From: CALLCD01 sp039196965
GTDB taxonomy: Bacteria > Pseudomonadota > Alphaproteobacteria > Caulobacterales > Hyphomonadaceae
Assembly (NCBI GenBank): GCA_039196965.1
Contig: JBCCUK010000004.1
Location: 62,001 to 126,000, forward strand
Direction of reading: 5' to 3'
Length of the DNA stretch: 64,000 nt
Position 1 is the stretch's first letter. Every line of letters starts with the position of its first letter. The position numbers and the translations under genes are program-made. Shown in pieces: positions 24,314-33,689 of the stretch. The notes beneath the pieces were generated by a model. It did no database searches and was not told where the DNA came from. It saw only the letters and a list, made by a program, of their open reading frames with translations.

Positions 24314-25255
24314 ATGAGCGAATTTTTCGAACCCATCCCTTTCTCTTTATGGCGCGAGGACAAACAGGCTTTTGCTGATCGCCTCGGCCAGTCTTTTCGC
24401 GAGACCGGCTTTGCCGTGATCACCGAACATCCCCTGAAACAGTCGATCATCGACACCGCTGTGGCCCGTACGAAGGACTTCTTCGCCCTGCCGGATGATA
24501 CAAAACGCACCTATTATAGCGAGGCGTTAGGCGGCCAGCGGGGTTATACGCCCTTCGGAACGGAGAATGCCAAGGGCCGTAAACAGGCTGATCTGAAAGA
24601 GTTCTGGCACACAGGACGGGTCGAGCACCCGGGCGGCGATCCCCTCCCGGACAGCATGTTGCCGACGCCCTCTGTATCGGAAATTGAAGGTTTCGACGCG
24701 GCTACGAGGAAGCTCTATGAAGAACTCGACTTGTTCGGTCAGGATCTTTTGCGCGGCGTCGCGATCCATCTTGGGCTCGACGAGGAATGGTTCACCGGCC
24801 GGGTCGATGATGGAAACTCGATCCTCCGCCTCCTGCATTATCCTGCACAAAGTGAAGCGCCGCCGCCAGGCTCGGTGCGCGCCGGTGCCCATGAGGACAT
24901 CAATGTCATCACGCTGCTCCTCGGTGCGGAGGAAGCCGGTCTTGAGGTAAAGCACCGGTCGGGTGAATGGCTCGCCGTAAACCCGCCCGCCGGAGCCCTG
25001 GTCATCAATGTAGGTGACATGCTGCAACGACTGACCAATGGTGTTCTGCCATCGACCACGCACCGCGTTGTCAATCCGTCCTCGGCACGATCAGGGCATG
25101 CGCGGTATTCCACGCCGTTCTTCCTCCACTTTGAGTCAGGTGTGCTGATCGATCCGCTGGAGTCCTGCATTGGCGACGAGGCCCCCATGCCCGCAATCAC
25201 AGCGGATGACTATCTGATGGAACGCCTTCGCGAGATCGGGCTAGTGAAGGCCTAG
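24314..25255 (+). CDS. 2-oxoglutarate/Fe(II) oxygenase, isopenicillin N synthase-like
   Basis: A 313-residue non-heme iron oxygenase of the isopenicillin N synthase/gibberellin-oxidase type. The iron facial triad is visible: His193-x-Asp195 in GAHEDINVITLLLG and His250 in STTHRVVNP. Arg264 and Ser266 (RYS) form the 2-oxoglutarate-binding R-x-S. The N-terminal DIOX_N block (FAVITEHPL) is intact. Such bacterial enzymes are widespread with unassigned substrates. It stands alone after the TTAACCAT cluster and is convergent with the transporter gene that follows. Confidence 0.9.
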   Translation: MSEFFEPIPFSLWREDKQAFADRLGQSFRETGFAVITEHPLKQSIIDTAVARTKDFFALPDDTKRTYYSEALGGQRGYTPFGTENAKGRKQADLKEFWHTGRVEHPGGDPLPDSMLPTPSVSEIEGFDAATRKLYEELDLFGQDLLRGVAIHLGLDEEWFTGRVDDGNSILRLLHYPAQSEAPPPGSVRAGAHEDINVITLLLGAEEAGLEVKHRSGEWLAVNPPAGALVINVGDMLQRLTNGVLPSTTHRVVNPSSARSGHARYSTPFFLHFESGVLIDPLESCIGDEAPMPAITADDYLMERLREIGLVKA

Positions 25256-25265
25256 AGGAGAACGT

Positions 25266-25288
25266 GAGGATAAGTCCAAACTATCCTC
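25266..25288. terminator. Hairpin between convergent genes
   Basis: Perfect 7-base arms GAGGATA (25266-25272) and TATCCTC (25282-25288) with a 9-base loop between convergent stops. No T-run follows, so it is only terminator-like. Confidence 0.4.
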
Positions 25289-25297
25289 GCCGGAGAC

Positions 25298-26353
25298 TCA
25301 GACCGCGATAAATAAACATATCCCGGCGAGCGCGAAAGCCGCCAGCATCACGGTTTGCAGAGTCAGGACAGCGACCGGGATCAGCCCAACTTTGAAAATA
25401 TCGCTAAGCGAGGTTCTGATGCCAAGGGCAGCGACGGCGGTGATCAGCCCCCAGCGAGATAGATCGCCAAGGCTGAGTTGAACCGCTTCCGGCACCAGGC
25501 CGCCACTGTTCAGGATCATCAGAACCACAAAGCCGACGAGAAAGAGCGGGAGCAATGGTGGCGGCGCAGCACCGGCTGGCCTCTCCTCCCCACCCCGCAT
25601 GGACATTCCGATCAGAAAAATGACCGGTACAAGGCAAGCGACCCGCATCAGTTTAACAATAGTGGCGGTTTCGCCCGCTTCATCGGAGATCGTGTATCCC
25701 GCACCAACAACCTGCGCTACATCATGGATCGTTGCGCCGATGAATATGCCAGCTTCCCGGTCAGTGAGATCAAACGCAGCAGCCAAAAATGGGTAGATAA
25801 CCATAGCAATGGTGCTAAGCGCTGTAACGCCGACGATGGTGAGGATGGTGTTGCGCTCGCTGTTCTTTTGCTGAGGCAGAACGGCTGAGATCGCCAAGGC
25901 AGCGGAGGCCCCGCATATAGCCACCGCGCCAGCCGACAAGACGGCATGGTCGGGCTTCAAACCACAGCTGCGAGCAATCAAGGTGCCTACACCGATAGTC
26001 ATAACAAGCCCGGCAATCACAAGAGCGAGGGTCGGCAGGCCTAGCAAGGCCACCTCGCCTATCGTAATCCGGATGCCAAGGAGCATTATCCCGATACGGA
26101 GCACCTGCTGAGCTGCAAAGCAAATGCCGGGAGCGAGTCTCTCGTGATCGTGCAGGAAACTGAAAGCGATTCCGAGCAGCAAGGCATACAACATGACCGG
26201 GCCGCCATAACGCTCATTGAGGAACATGGCGGCCATTGCGATGATCGTCGCGAGCAAAACGCCGGGCAAAAACTCGGCGATGCGCGCCTGCAAACGCCAT
26301 CGGAGGGAGGGCACTTGTGACAAAGACTGTTTGGCGGCGTTGATATCAGACAT
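25298..26353 (-). CDS. YeiH-family (UPF0324) putative exporter
   Basis: A 351-residue membrane protein of the YeiH/UPF0324 family, annotated in databases as a putative sulfate exporter. About ten helices are seen. Family blocks are GPVMLYALLLGIAFSFL, LRIGIMLLGIRIT, SAGAVAICGASAALAISAVL and IGATIHDVAQVVGAGY. The transported solute is not established. The ATG lies within the last codons of the DUF6356 gene (8-base ATGTCTGA overlap), so the two are coupled. A LysR regulator usually next to yeiH is absent; an AsnC regulator is divergent instead. Confidence 0.9.
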   Translation of the reverse strand: MSDINAAKQSLSQVPSLRWRLQARIAEFLPGVLLATIIAMAAMFLNERYGGPVMLYALLLGIAFSFLHDHERLAPGICFAAQQVLRIGIMLLGIRITIGEVALLGLPTLALVIAGLVMTIGVGTLIARSCGLKPDHAVLSAGAVAICGASAALAISAVLPQQKNSERNTILTIVGVTALSTIAMVIYPFLAAAFDLTDREAGIFIGATIHDVAQVVGAGYTISDEAGETATIVKLMRVACLVPVIFLIGMSMRGGEERPAGAAPPPLLPLFLVGFVVLMILNSGGLVPEAVQLSLGDLSRWGLITAVAALGIRTSLSDIFKVGLIPVAVLTLQTVMLAAFALAGICLFIAV

Positions 26354-26618
26354 GGGAATTCGCTGACCCGTTCATTACTGGCCGACCATCGACACCAGCA
26401 GGCCTTCGGTCCCGATGGATCACCATTCTATGGTGGAGACGGCCAATGCACCGGCTTCCGGTCTTTGCACAAAGAAACGGGAAGATACCGTGGATCAAGC
26501 AGGCAAAACCTCCGAAGAGCATCGACCAGCCAAATCCGAATGCTGCACGCATATGCTGAAAATAGCTCTCACCTACGGAGCTCGGATGCTGTGTGAACGC
26601 GTGGCGGAAATGTCTCAT
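26346..26618 (-). CDS. DUF6356-like small protein
   Basis: A 90-residue protein whose core, HPSSVGESYFQHMRAAFGFG followed by a hydrophobic SMLFGGFACLIHGIFPFLC segment and TGSRCIGRLHHRMV, matches the uncharacterised DUF6356 family. The ATG at 26618 is chosen because GAGG lies about 8 bases ahead and family members start with the FRHAFTQHP block; an ATG at 26651 is the alternative. One membrane span is likely. It is translationally coupled to the YeiH-like transporter, suggesting an accessory role, but no function is known. Confidence 0.7.
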   Translation of the reverse strand: MRHFRHAFTQHPSSVGESYFQHMRAAFGFGWSMLFGGFACLIHGIFPFLCAKTGSRCIGRLHHRMVIHRDRRPAGVDGRPVMNGSANSHV

Positions 26619-26691
26619 CGCGGCGACCTCAATAATCGATATCTCAATCACAGAGTAGTAAAACTCGCGCGATAAGACTTCCCAATCTCAT

Positions 26692-27207
26692 ATGGATTCC
26701 AGGATCGAATTAGAATATCATCCCAAAATGCAAGGAATTATAGAACTTGATGATATAGATAAGAAAATAATTAGCTTACTGCAGCAGGATTCGACGCTGT
26801 CGATTCAAGACATATCCGATGCTGTCGGCCTCTCGAGCAATCCATGTTGGCGGCGAATTCGACGCATGGAAACCGAAGGCGTGATCAAACGCCGTGTGGC
26901 GATTGTGGATGCGGCCAAGGTGGGCCTCGGCGTGACGGTTTTCGTAACGATCCGCACAAAGCACCATGACGCTGCCTGGCTTAAGGCGTTTGCGAGGGGT
27001 GTGAACAAGCTACCGGAAATCATCGAGTGCCACCGTATGAGCGGGGACACGGACTATCTGCTGAAAGTCGTGGTGCGAGACATCCCTCACTATGATGCGG
27101 TTTATCAGCGCCTGATCGGGCTGGTCCCGGACCTTGGCGATGTCAGTTCGGCCTTCTCCATGGAAAGCCTGAAGGATGACACAGCGATCAACCCGGCAAC
27201 AATCTGA
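26692..27207 (+). CDS. Lrp/AsnC-family regulator
   Basis: A 171-residue Lrp/AsnC regulator. The N-terminal helix-turn-helix reads LDDIDKKIISLLQQDSTLSIQDISDAVGLSSNPCWRRIRRMETEGVI, and the RAM ligand domain follows at about residues 85-155, including ECHRMSGDTDYLLKVVVRD. These proteins respond to amino acids and form octamers. It is divergent from the DUF6356/YeiH pair with 73 bases between starts and may control it; it is followed 50 bases later by a ParB-like gene. The amino acid ligand is not evident. Confidence 0.92.
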   Translation: MDSRIELEYHPKMQGIIELDDIDKKIISLLQQDSTLSIQDISDAVGLSSNPCWRRIRRMETEGVIKRRVAIVDAAKVGLGVTVFVTIRTKHHDAAWLKAFARGVNKLPEIIECHRMSGDTDYLLKVVVRDIPHYDAVYQRLIGLVPDLGDVSSAFSMESLKDDTAINPATI

Positions 27208-27257
27208 CTTTTGACCCATCCATTGAGTCAAAAATCTGAGATGCGACAGGAGACGAA

Positions 27258-27629
27258 ATGAGAAAGCAGTTTCACTTCCGGCCAAGTCCAAACGGCTTTT
27301 ACGCATGGGATGTACATCGCCTTGTAAAGCTCGCCACGTCGCTGCCGGTAATAACGAGGACCCTCGATGAAATCGCCGAACTCGATGAAGCCTATTGGTT
27401 CTATACTGGCGATACCCCTACCTGCAGAAACCTTGCAGAGCATTTCAAGCTCATGATGGAGGCAGATCTTGAGTATCCGATCATTCTATGTTCGGAAGGC
27501 CGCGTAATGGACGGAATGCATCGAGCCACCAAGTCACTCACCCTCGGAAAAACGGAGATCCTATGTGTTCAGTTCGAAGACACACCGAAAGCCGACTTCC
27601 TGGACGTGCAGCCAGCCGATATTTTTTGA
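27258..27629 (+). CDS. ParB/sulfiredoxin-like-fold small protein
   Basis: A 123-residue protein starting RKQFHFRPSPNGFYAWDVHRLV. It contains PIILCSEGRVMDGMHRATKSL, which resembles the nucleotide-binding DGxHR loop of ParB/sulfiredoxin-like domains. Stand-alone copies are often labelled ParB in databases but lack the helix-turn-helix and spacer domains of chromosome-partition ParB. AGGAGA precedes the ATG. It follows the AsnC gene on the same strand. Its role is unknown; a small-molecule or nucleotide function is as likely as a DNA role. Confidence 0.7.
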   Translation: MRKQFHFRPSPNGFYAWDVHRLVKLATSLPVITRTLDEIAELDEAYWFYTGDTPTCRNLAEHFKLMMEADLEYPIILCSEGRVMDGMHRATKSLTLGKTEILCVQFEDTPKADFLDVQPADIF

Positions 27630-27645
27630 GACCAGATGCACGCCC

Positions 27646-27669
27646 GGAACCGGCAAACCTGCCGGCTCC
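27646..27669. terminator. Hairpin between convergent genes
   Basis: Arms GGAACCGGC (27646-27654) and GCCGGCTCC (27661-27669) with a six-base loop lie between the ParB-like gene and the convergent TonB receptor. No T-run on either side. Confidence 0.4.
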
Positions 27670-27686
27670 GAGCAGTTCGCCTGAGA

Positions 27687-30335
27687 TTAGAACGAGACCG
27701 TTATGCCGCCGCCATAGGTCCGCGAAAGGCCGAAAACCTGTGTGGCCGAGACGAGATCCGCGAAGACATCCAACGCGTCAATCGTAAACTCGTCATCCGT
27801 AAGGTTCTGCCCATAAACGAAAACAGTGACCTCGCGGTCGGTGTTTGCACCAAATGTGTAGGCGAGCCGTGCATCAAGCAGAGCGCTATCTGTCCGTGGT
27901 ACGCCGATAATTGTGGTTTCATCCTGATAGTTGAAGCCGAGGCGAGCCTGGAGGTCGCCCGGGCCAACGGGCCGATTATAGTCAAGATTGATCGAGAAGG
28001 CGTTCTGGGGCGCATTGTCGACCTCGCCGGCCAATTCACCTGTGAACGGATTGATGAAATCGTCGGCCTCCGCCTCAAGGAAAGCATAGGCGAAACTCGC
28101 GGTGAGGTAATCCCCGACAACAACCTGCCCGTCGATCTCAAAGCCGATAAACTCGGCATCATTGTTTTCGACAAACCGGGCGACGGGAATAAGCGGATTC
28201 GTAAAGGTGAATTGCTGATCGTCGACGAAGCTGGCGAACACATTGGCGTTCAATCGGATCCGCTGATTGAAGAAATCTGATTTCACACCAATTTCGCCAG
28301 AGCGAATGCGCTCTTCGTCAAACACAAAATCCGACAAATTGACAGAAGACTGATTAAACCCACCAGACCGGAACGCCTGGGAATAGCTCGCATAGAACAG
28401 CAGATTATCCTTGGGTTCATATTCGATCACAACGCGCGGATCGAGACTGTCAAAGACTTCATCGCCCTCCAGCGCCGGGATGGGATTGCCAAGCAGATCT
28501 ATCGTGTCGTTGAAAAACGGGCTGATCCCCTGCTGAAAGGCTTCCTTGTCATCACGGGAGTACCGCAAGCCACCGGTAATACTGATTTGATCCGTCAGCT
28601 GATATTTTGCCTCACCATAAACAGCGAAGGCTTGGGTATCGATCTCAAGGCGAGCCCCAGGTGAGCGAGCTGCACTCAGAATACCCCCTAAGCCCTCATT
28701 CCCCGTCAAGGCATCAAGGTCTTGGTCGGGTGATCCCGCAAGGGCATCCTGGATCCCGGGCAGAAGCGCAAGGGCTGGCAGGAGCTGCAGGATCCCTAGA
28801 GCGTCGCCCGGACGATCATTGAATACGCCAGCGGCTGTCTGTTCATCGAAATAGAAGAGGCCGAATGTATAATCGATCCGGGACCCGATGGAACCGGTCT
28901 GGGTGTACTCGAGCTGGAATTGTTCATGGTTATCCAGCGTTGGAATACCACCCTCGGGACTTATACCTAGTGACACGAATGGGCCTGAGAATGTTGGCGC
29001 ATCGAAGGGTGTAGTGAACGGTACGGCAAAATCCGGCCGCAGTGTCGTATCATTGCTGACGAGCGGCTGAACAATGTCTCCGACCAGAGGAAGGACCGTA
29101 GCGAATGTATCCAGAAGCGATGGATTGGCGAGTGGGCTCGACGGTGCCGTTGGGTCCACCTGCCCTGCTGAAAGAACCGCATCGAGAACAAACGGATTCA
29201 GTTCGGTGAAAAAGCCTGTGAAGGCATCAACATTGGCGCGGCGATATCCAAATAGAAGTTTGCTCGAATGGTTTTCATGCCAGTCCCAGGTCACCTCGGC
29301 GCGGTGACCGATAACGTCGGTTCGCGTTTCATCGATAGGAACCGAGCTGACAACCTGATCCTGCCGTCCTTCCGTTATCGGTATGAGAGGTGTCCCACCC
29401 GGCACCAGAGTCGGCGCGAGAAACATACCGAATTCCCCGGTTGCAGGATCAGGACCCGCCTGGCTGAAAAAGGGTTCGATCTCTGTTCTGTTATCTTCAA
29501 AGCCATATTCGAAACGCAGATTGTTTGTCGGCTCCCAGGCGATCTCGGCATTAATGGCCGACCGCTCATTTCCACCGAAGTCTGCCCCCTGGCCGAGGGG
29601 GATAAAACCGGCTGCATCTGGCACGCCGGGTAGCGATCCAAGCGGGAAATTGGTTTCAACATTTTCAATGAAGCCATCCCGGTCAAAATTCAGGCCGGAC
29701 ACTTTTAGCGCCGCCTTTTCACCAAGCGGGATATTAACGGCACCGCGGATCGCAAAGGTGTCGAGGTTGCCGAACTCGAGGGTGGAGTTGCCTTTGAAGC
29801 CAGCGCCGACTTCGGCCCCCTTTGTAATGATATTGATCGCACCGGCAACGGCGTTCCGTCCAAAGAGCGTACCCTGCGGACCTTTCACAACCTCAATGCG
29901 CTCGAGGTCAGGCAGGTCAAAGGAGAGACCGGGCGTTTTACCGATGTAAACGCCGTCAACATAGAAGCCCACCGTGGCGTCGAGACCGATCTGGGGATCA
30001 TCCTGCCCGATACCGCGGATCGATATGCGAAGGCCTGAACTATCTCCCGGATTAGGGGATGCGACGACGCTGGGGGTAAAATTGGCGATGTCGTCAAAGC
30101 CATCGATACGCAGCGCATCAAGGGTAGAGGAGTCGAATGTGGTGATTGCGATGGGCACGTCCTGAAGGTTCTCAGTTCGCTTCTGAGCGGTCACTTCAAT
30201 CGTGTCGAGCACACGGTCGGTATCAAGGCGTTCGCGTATTCGCTGCTGGGCATCCGCCACCGAGATCGACATCAAATGAACAGTGAGGAATGTCGTTGCC
30301 AGCAGACAACTCTTGCGGCTAAGGGAACGGGCCAT
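27687..30335 (-). CDS. TonB-dependent outer-membrane receptor
   Basis: An 882-residue TonB-dependent receptor. A signal peptide (residues 1-29, ending SVADAQ) is followed by IEVTAQKRTENLQDVPIAIT, the plug start common to receptors of sphingomonads and related groups. The plug motifs are RISIRGIGQDDP and ERIEVVKGPQGTLFGRNAVAGAINI. The barrel ends with a terminal Phe (GGITVSF). This receptor type is often linked to aromatic, sterol or other organic substrates rather than iron. Upstream on the same strand lie an alkylsulfatase-like hydrolase and a DUF1214 protein, 253 bases away, so the three may form a functional group. The 253-base gap is AT-rich, with ATTCAT/ATGAAT arms at 30474-30490. Confidence 0.93.
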   Translation of the reverse strand: MARSLSRKSCLLATTFLTVHLMSISVADAQQRIRERLDTDRVLDTIEVTAQKRTENLQDVPIAITTFDSSTLDALRIDGFDDIANFTPSVVASPNPGDSSGLRISIRGIGQDDPQIGLDATVGFYVDGVYIGKTPGLSFDLPDLERIEVVKGPQGTLFGRNAVAGAINIITKGAEVGAGFKGNSTLEFGNLDTFAIRGAVNIPLGEKAALKVSGLNFDRDGFIENVETNFPLGSLPGVPDAAGFIPLGQGADFGGNERSAINAEIAWEPTNNLRFEYGFEDNRTEIEPFFSQAGPDPATGEFGMFLAPTLVPGGTPLIPITEGRQDQVVSSVPIDETRTDVIGHRAEVTWDWHENHSSKLLFGYRRANVDAFTGFFTELNPFVLDAVLSAGQVDPTAPSSPLANPSLLDTFATVLPLVGDIVQPLVSNDTTLRPDFAVPFTTPFDAPTFSGPFVSLGISPEGGIPTLDNHEQFQLEYTQTGSIGSRIDYTFGLFYFDEQTAAGVFNDRPGDALGILQLLPALALLPGIQDALAGSPDQDLDALTGNEGLGGILSAARSPGARLEIDTQAFAVYGEAKYQLTDQISITGGLRYSRDDKEAFQQGISPFFNDTIDLLGNPIPALEGDEVFDSLDPRVVIEYEPKDNLLFYASYSQAFRSGGFNQSSVNLSDFVFDEERIRSGEIGVKSDFFNQRIRLNANVFASFVDDQQFTFTNPLIPVARFVENNDAEFIGFEIDGQVVVGDYLTASFAYAFLEAEADDFINPFTGELAGEVDNAPQNAFSINLDYNRPVGPGDLQARLGFNYQDETTIIGVPRTDSALLDARLAYTFGANTDREVTVFVYGQNLTDDEFTIDALDVFADLVSATQVFGLSRTYGGGITVSF

Positions 30336-30588
30336 TTTTCAGGATCTCCACGATGGTGCAGCCTTTGAGTGCTGCGAATTCTTCTGAGCTTTTGTGGCCT
30401 TTTAAGGCCAGTTTTCACTTTCCACAATATCTGTAAAGCGGCTCTCTACTTACATCCTGACTGAAAAATGTAAATTCATTTTATATGAATATAATCAAAG
30501 ATGTAATTGATGAATTCGATTTCATTGGAGATGTGTGCTCTATTCGCAACAGATGAATTCGCCTCGGAGTAGATCGGGTTTCAGGGCA

Positions 30589-32082
30589 CTACTCGGCATC
30601 TGACAACTGCAGAGCACGCACAAGCGCGGCATGGTCAAAATAGGTCAGCGCCTCCTGCTCCGTTACTCCCGGGTCCAGCAATCGCGTCGTATAGGTATCA
30701 ATGGCGAAGGCCCGAACATCGTCATTGTCGGGCTCCGCAAAAAACGCCCAGTCAGCCATGTGCGACGCGAGCGCGAGATCCGTTTCCGCAACCTTTTCAG
30801 CCCGCTCAAGAAACGAGTCGATACCGCCCGCCAAATCGACAATCAATTTTGACCGCTCGGGCAGCCTGGCCGGGTTCCAGTGCGCAGGCTGGTCATTCCA
30901 CCAACCCGTCCACTGCTTCAGATACATCTTCGCGATATCGCGCGGCGTGACATAGTAAGTGGCGAGCCTCGGATCCTTTGCAAATGTCTCGGGCCAGTCA
31001 AGGCTCGAGACTATTTCATCCTTGCGCAGACCTCGGTTGAGCCCGTCGATCACTGCGGTTTCAATGTGCTGCAGGGCATCGGCCAGAAAATTCAGATCTT
31101 CCCTGATCTGATCTGCGCCCTCTATGGCGCGTCCATGCATCGGCAGAAGAACAGTCGCATCGAGGTCCGCCATGTCACGCAAGGCAGCAATCCATTCGCG
31201 GCCGAAACGCTGCACGCGCTTTCCGTTGCCGAGATTGGGCAGAAAACCCTGATAGTAGTCCGCAGTAACCAGCACGCGCCGGCCCGGCACAAAGACATAG
31301 AACTGGTCATCGGTCTCGCCGCGATGATGTTGCAGCACAAACCGCTCGCCGCCAATCTCGATGTCCAGCCGGTCTGAAAACGTCTCGGTCGGCAGTATCA
31401 GATCATCGGGACGCATGGGCAGCTCTGCCTCTGGCTGGCTCATATATTTGGAGATCGAGCCACGCAGCTCTCCATATCTCTGAAGCCGAGGAAAGATGTT
31501 TTCATGGCCGATGATGCGCTGAGGTAACTCGCCCGCCTCATCAAAAGCCCAGGCTCCGGTCATGTGATCGACGTGGCCATGGGTGAATAGGATGGCGACG
31601 ATCGGCTGATCGGTGACGGCCCGGATTTGCTCCAACAGCACCGGGCCTGCCCCGGCCATTCCCGTGTCGACCACAACAACGCCTTCATCGGTCTCGAAGA
31701 AAACGGCATTCACAATGGGAAACCGGACAAACCAGGTTCGTGGAGCAATCTCAAAACGCTCCGTCTTTGCCCGAATGTCCGCCGTCACCGCAGGATCGCG
31801 GGAAAACATATGCTGCCCGGCGATCCGAGATGCCTTACCGCCAAACGTGCCACCTGAGAGAAAGCGGCGAATAATGCGAGGGTCCTCCAAAGCCAGCCTT
31901 GTGCGGCCACGCTCAAGCCTTTCAGCCGAGTGCAAAGCAAGCGCTTCGCCCGGCGCAAGACTTTCCGCATCAGAGGCGAGCACAGATGGCGCGCGGTTGA
32001 GGATCAGCACCGCGGCAACAACAGCCACGGCAGCAAAGCCGACCACTCCGCAAAACACACCGTAGAGAAAAATCCGCTTCAT
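30589..32082 (-). CDS. Metallo-beta-lactamase-fold alkylsulfatase-like hydrolase
   Basis: A 497-residue membrane-anchored or exported protein with one N-terminal hydrophobic helix (residues 5-29). The metallo-beta-lactamase motif THGHVDHM (167-174) gives the zinc ligands, with HHRGETDDQFYVFVPG and LLPMHGRAIEG supplying further ligands. After the catalytic domain comes a helical region with KQWTGWWNDQPAHWNPA, typical of the dimerisation domain of type III alkylsulfatases such as SdsA1. It lacks the C-terminal SCP2-like domain of SdsA1, so it is shorter. Sulfate ester hydrolysis is plausible but not proven. It follows the DUF1214 gene by 11 bases. Confidence 0.8.
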   Translation of the reverse strand: MKRIFLYGVFCGVVGFAAVAVVAAVLILNRAPSVLASDAESLAPGEALALHSAERLERGRTRLALEDPRIIRRFLSGGTFGGKASRIAGQHMFSRDPAVTADIRAKTERFEIAPRTWFVRFPIVNAVFFETDEGVVVVDTGMAGAGPVLLEQIRAVTDQPIVAILFTHGHVDHMTGAWAFDEAGELPQRIIGHENIFPRLQRYGELRGSISKYMSQPEAELPMRPDDLILPTETFSDRLDIEIGGERFVLQHHRGETDDQFYVFVPGRRVLVTADYYQGFLPNLGNGKRVQRFGREWIAALRDMADLDATVLLPMHGRAIEGADQIREDLNFLADALQHIETAVIDGLNRGLRKDEIVSSLDWPETFAKDPRLATYYVTPRDIAKMYLKQWTGWWNDQPAHWNPARLPERSKLIVDLAGGIDSFLERAEKVAETDLALASHMADWAFFAEPDNDDVRAFAIDTYTTRLLDPGVTEQEALTYFDHAALVRALQLSDAE

Positions 32083-32093
32083 GACCGATCGAC

Positions 32094-33410
32094 CTACCAG
32101 GTCTGGTAGCGCCGACGGGCATGCTCCTGACGGAGCTTGATCTGGCGGGCGCGATCCTCAGCCGAAAATTTCGGCATATCGCTTGGGACTTCCGCGTCGA
32201 TATCGCTGATTGAGATTTTCCTCGATATCGGCGTCGGGGCAGCGTCGAGCGGGAAACTTGGGCTCTGTATACGGATGTACAAGACACCCTGCGTATTCCC
32301 GGAAGTGTCGATCCAGTTCTGGTAGCCCGGATCCTTGGGCGAGATGATGAATGTATATGATCCGTCCTCGGATTGATGCGCCTGCGCGCCCTCATTACAC
32401 CAGCTCAGAGAGGACTGGCGGTTTGGCCAGTCGGGGCTTGCCGACCAGAAACTCGTCAATTGAAACCCGCAATATCCGGCATCGACATCGGGTATTGTCA
32501 CCAAAAGGGCCTCGTCTTCGCCCAGCGAGAAGAAGCCCGGAGCGAAATACTGGGAAAGAATGCCAAGATCGCCGGTGGCGCGAAATGCGGTGAAGTTGTT
32601 CTCACCGAGATAGCGAAGGCGGTTCGAGAATTCAGGCCAGAACTGGCCCTGACGGAGGAGAATCTGGGTGGCGTTATCGATTTGACGGATCAACTGGCCT
32701 TCATCGAGGTTCACAGACGGTGTTCCCGCATCGCCAAGGCGTTCGATGTGTAAGGTCGCCGGCTGCTCGGTCTCCCAATTGGTGAAGCTGTCACGAAACA
32801 TCAGCAGCAGGAGCCGGTCATCCCGCGGCAACGGCATCCAGTTAATGCCCCTGCGCTCCGCCGACAGAAAGAGCTCGAAATTGCCATCTGCGTCCATGAC
32901 GAGGTCTTCATCCTCGAAAACACTGATCGCGCCGTTCGGGTCTGGCCCGTAAAACTGCTCGAGAAGGAAATCGGACGCTGTGCCGCGATTGCCCCAGACC
33001 CGATAAACGGCATCACCGTCCGGATTCGAAATGGTCGCGCCGCGATAGAAGGTATCCGGATTGTCGACGCCAAGCTTCATCGATGGAGAGAGGACAAGGC
33101 GGATATAGGGGTGGCCACCATCGCCGCCGGACATCACACCGTTCAGATTACCAGCCATAATCGCCTGAAGCAGTTCTATGGCTCCCGCTCTATGTGCTGA
33201 ATCGATACTATACGTATCGCTTGCCAGAAAATTCTGGGTCACCTGATCCACCGCGTCTAGATAGCCCGCCCAGGCGGTCTCGAGATCGGCGGACGCCTGG
33301 CTAGGCGGCGTGATATTGAGCTGACGGGGCTGCATGAACGTCCATGCCGCAGCCGCGGCCACAATGAGCCCAACGAAAAATCCGATAAACAGTTTCAGCG
33401 ATCCGCCCAT
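32094..33410 (-). CDS. DUF1214-domain exported/anchored protein
   Basis: A 438-residue protein with an N-terminal membrane anchor (about residues 5-25, LKLFIGFFVGLIVAAAAAW). The C-terminal half shows the DUF1214 pattern, for example GYCGFQLTSFWSASPDWPNRQSSLSWCNEGAQ followed by DGSYTFIISPKDPG. The ATG at 33410 is chosen over a TTG at 33422 because GGAGGGG lies just ahead. DUF1214 proteins often occur with DUF1254 partners and hydrolases, and their function is unknown. It is cotranscribed with the alkylsulfatase-like gene (11-base gap) and lies upstream of the TonB receptor. Confidence 0.75.
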   Translation of the reverse strand: MGGSLKLFIGFFVGLIVAAAAAWTFMQPRQLNITPPSQASADLETAWAGYLDAVDQVTQNFLASDTYSIDSAHRAGAIELLQAIMAGNLNGVMSGGDGGHPYIRLVLSPSMKLGVDNPDTFYRGATISNPDGDAVYRVWGNRGTASDFLLEQFYGPDPNGAISVFEDEDLVMDADGNFELFLSAERRGINWMPLPRDDRLLLLMFRDSFTNWETEQPATLHIERLGDAGTPSVNLDEGQLIRQIDNATQILLRQGQFWPEFSNRLRYLGENNFTAFRATGDLGILSQYFAPGFFSLGEDEALLVTIPDVDAGYCGFQLTSFWSASPDWPNRQSSLSWCNEGAQAHQSEDGSYTFIISPKDPGYQNWIDTSGNTQGVLYIRIQSPSFPLDAAPTPISRKISISDIDAEVPSDMPKFSAEDRARQIKLRQEHARRRYQTW

Positions 33411-33641
33411 AGACCCCTCCAACTTACAGTTTGCACACCTTCTGTAAGTGCCTCACATCTCTGGTGATGCGCAAGCCCAGGGTTTCCAAACTCAAAGTCA
33501 GCTTGTGGCAAAAGCTTCCACGGAAGTCCCAATAGGAATCTCGATCGTTGGCGAGCAACATGCGGCACAACGCTTGGCCGAACCGGCGCTCAGGAATCGC
33601 ACAATTTGTGATCGGATGGCGGTTTTCCACAAGTTAGAGCG

Positions 33642-33689
33642 ACACTATATATAGAATTCGGTAACTATTTTAGACACTATATGTTGATA
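33642..33689. promoter_or_regulatory. Paired NrdR boxes upstream of nrdJ
   Basis: Two 16-base sites, ACACTATATATAGAAT (33642-33657) and ACACTATATGTTGATA (33674-33689), match the NrdR consensus ACACwATATATwGTGT, best in their left halves. Their starts are 32 bases apart, three helical turns, the usual spacing. They lie 131-178 bases before the nrdJ start. NrdR represses ribonucleotide reductase genes; the regulator itself is not in the window. Confidence 0.75.
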
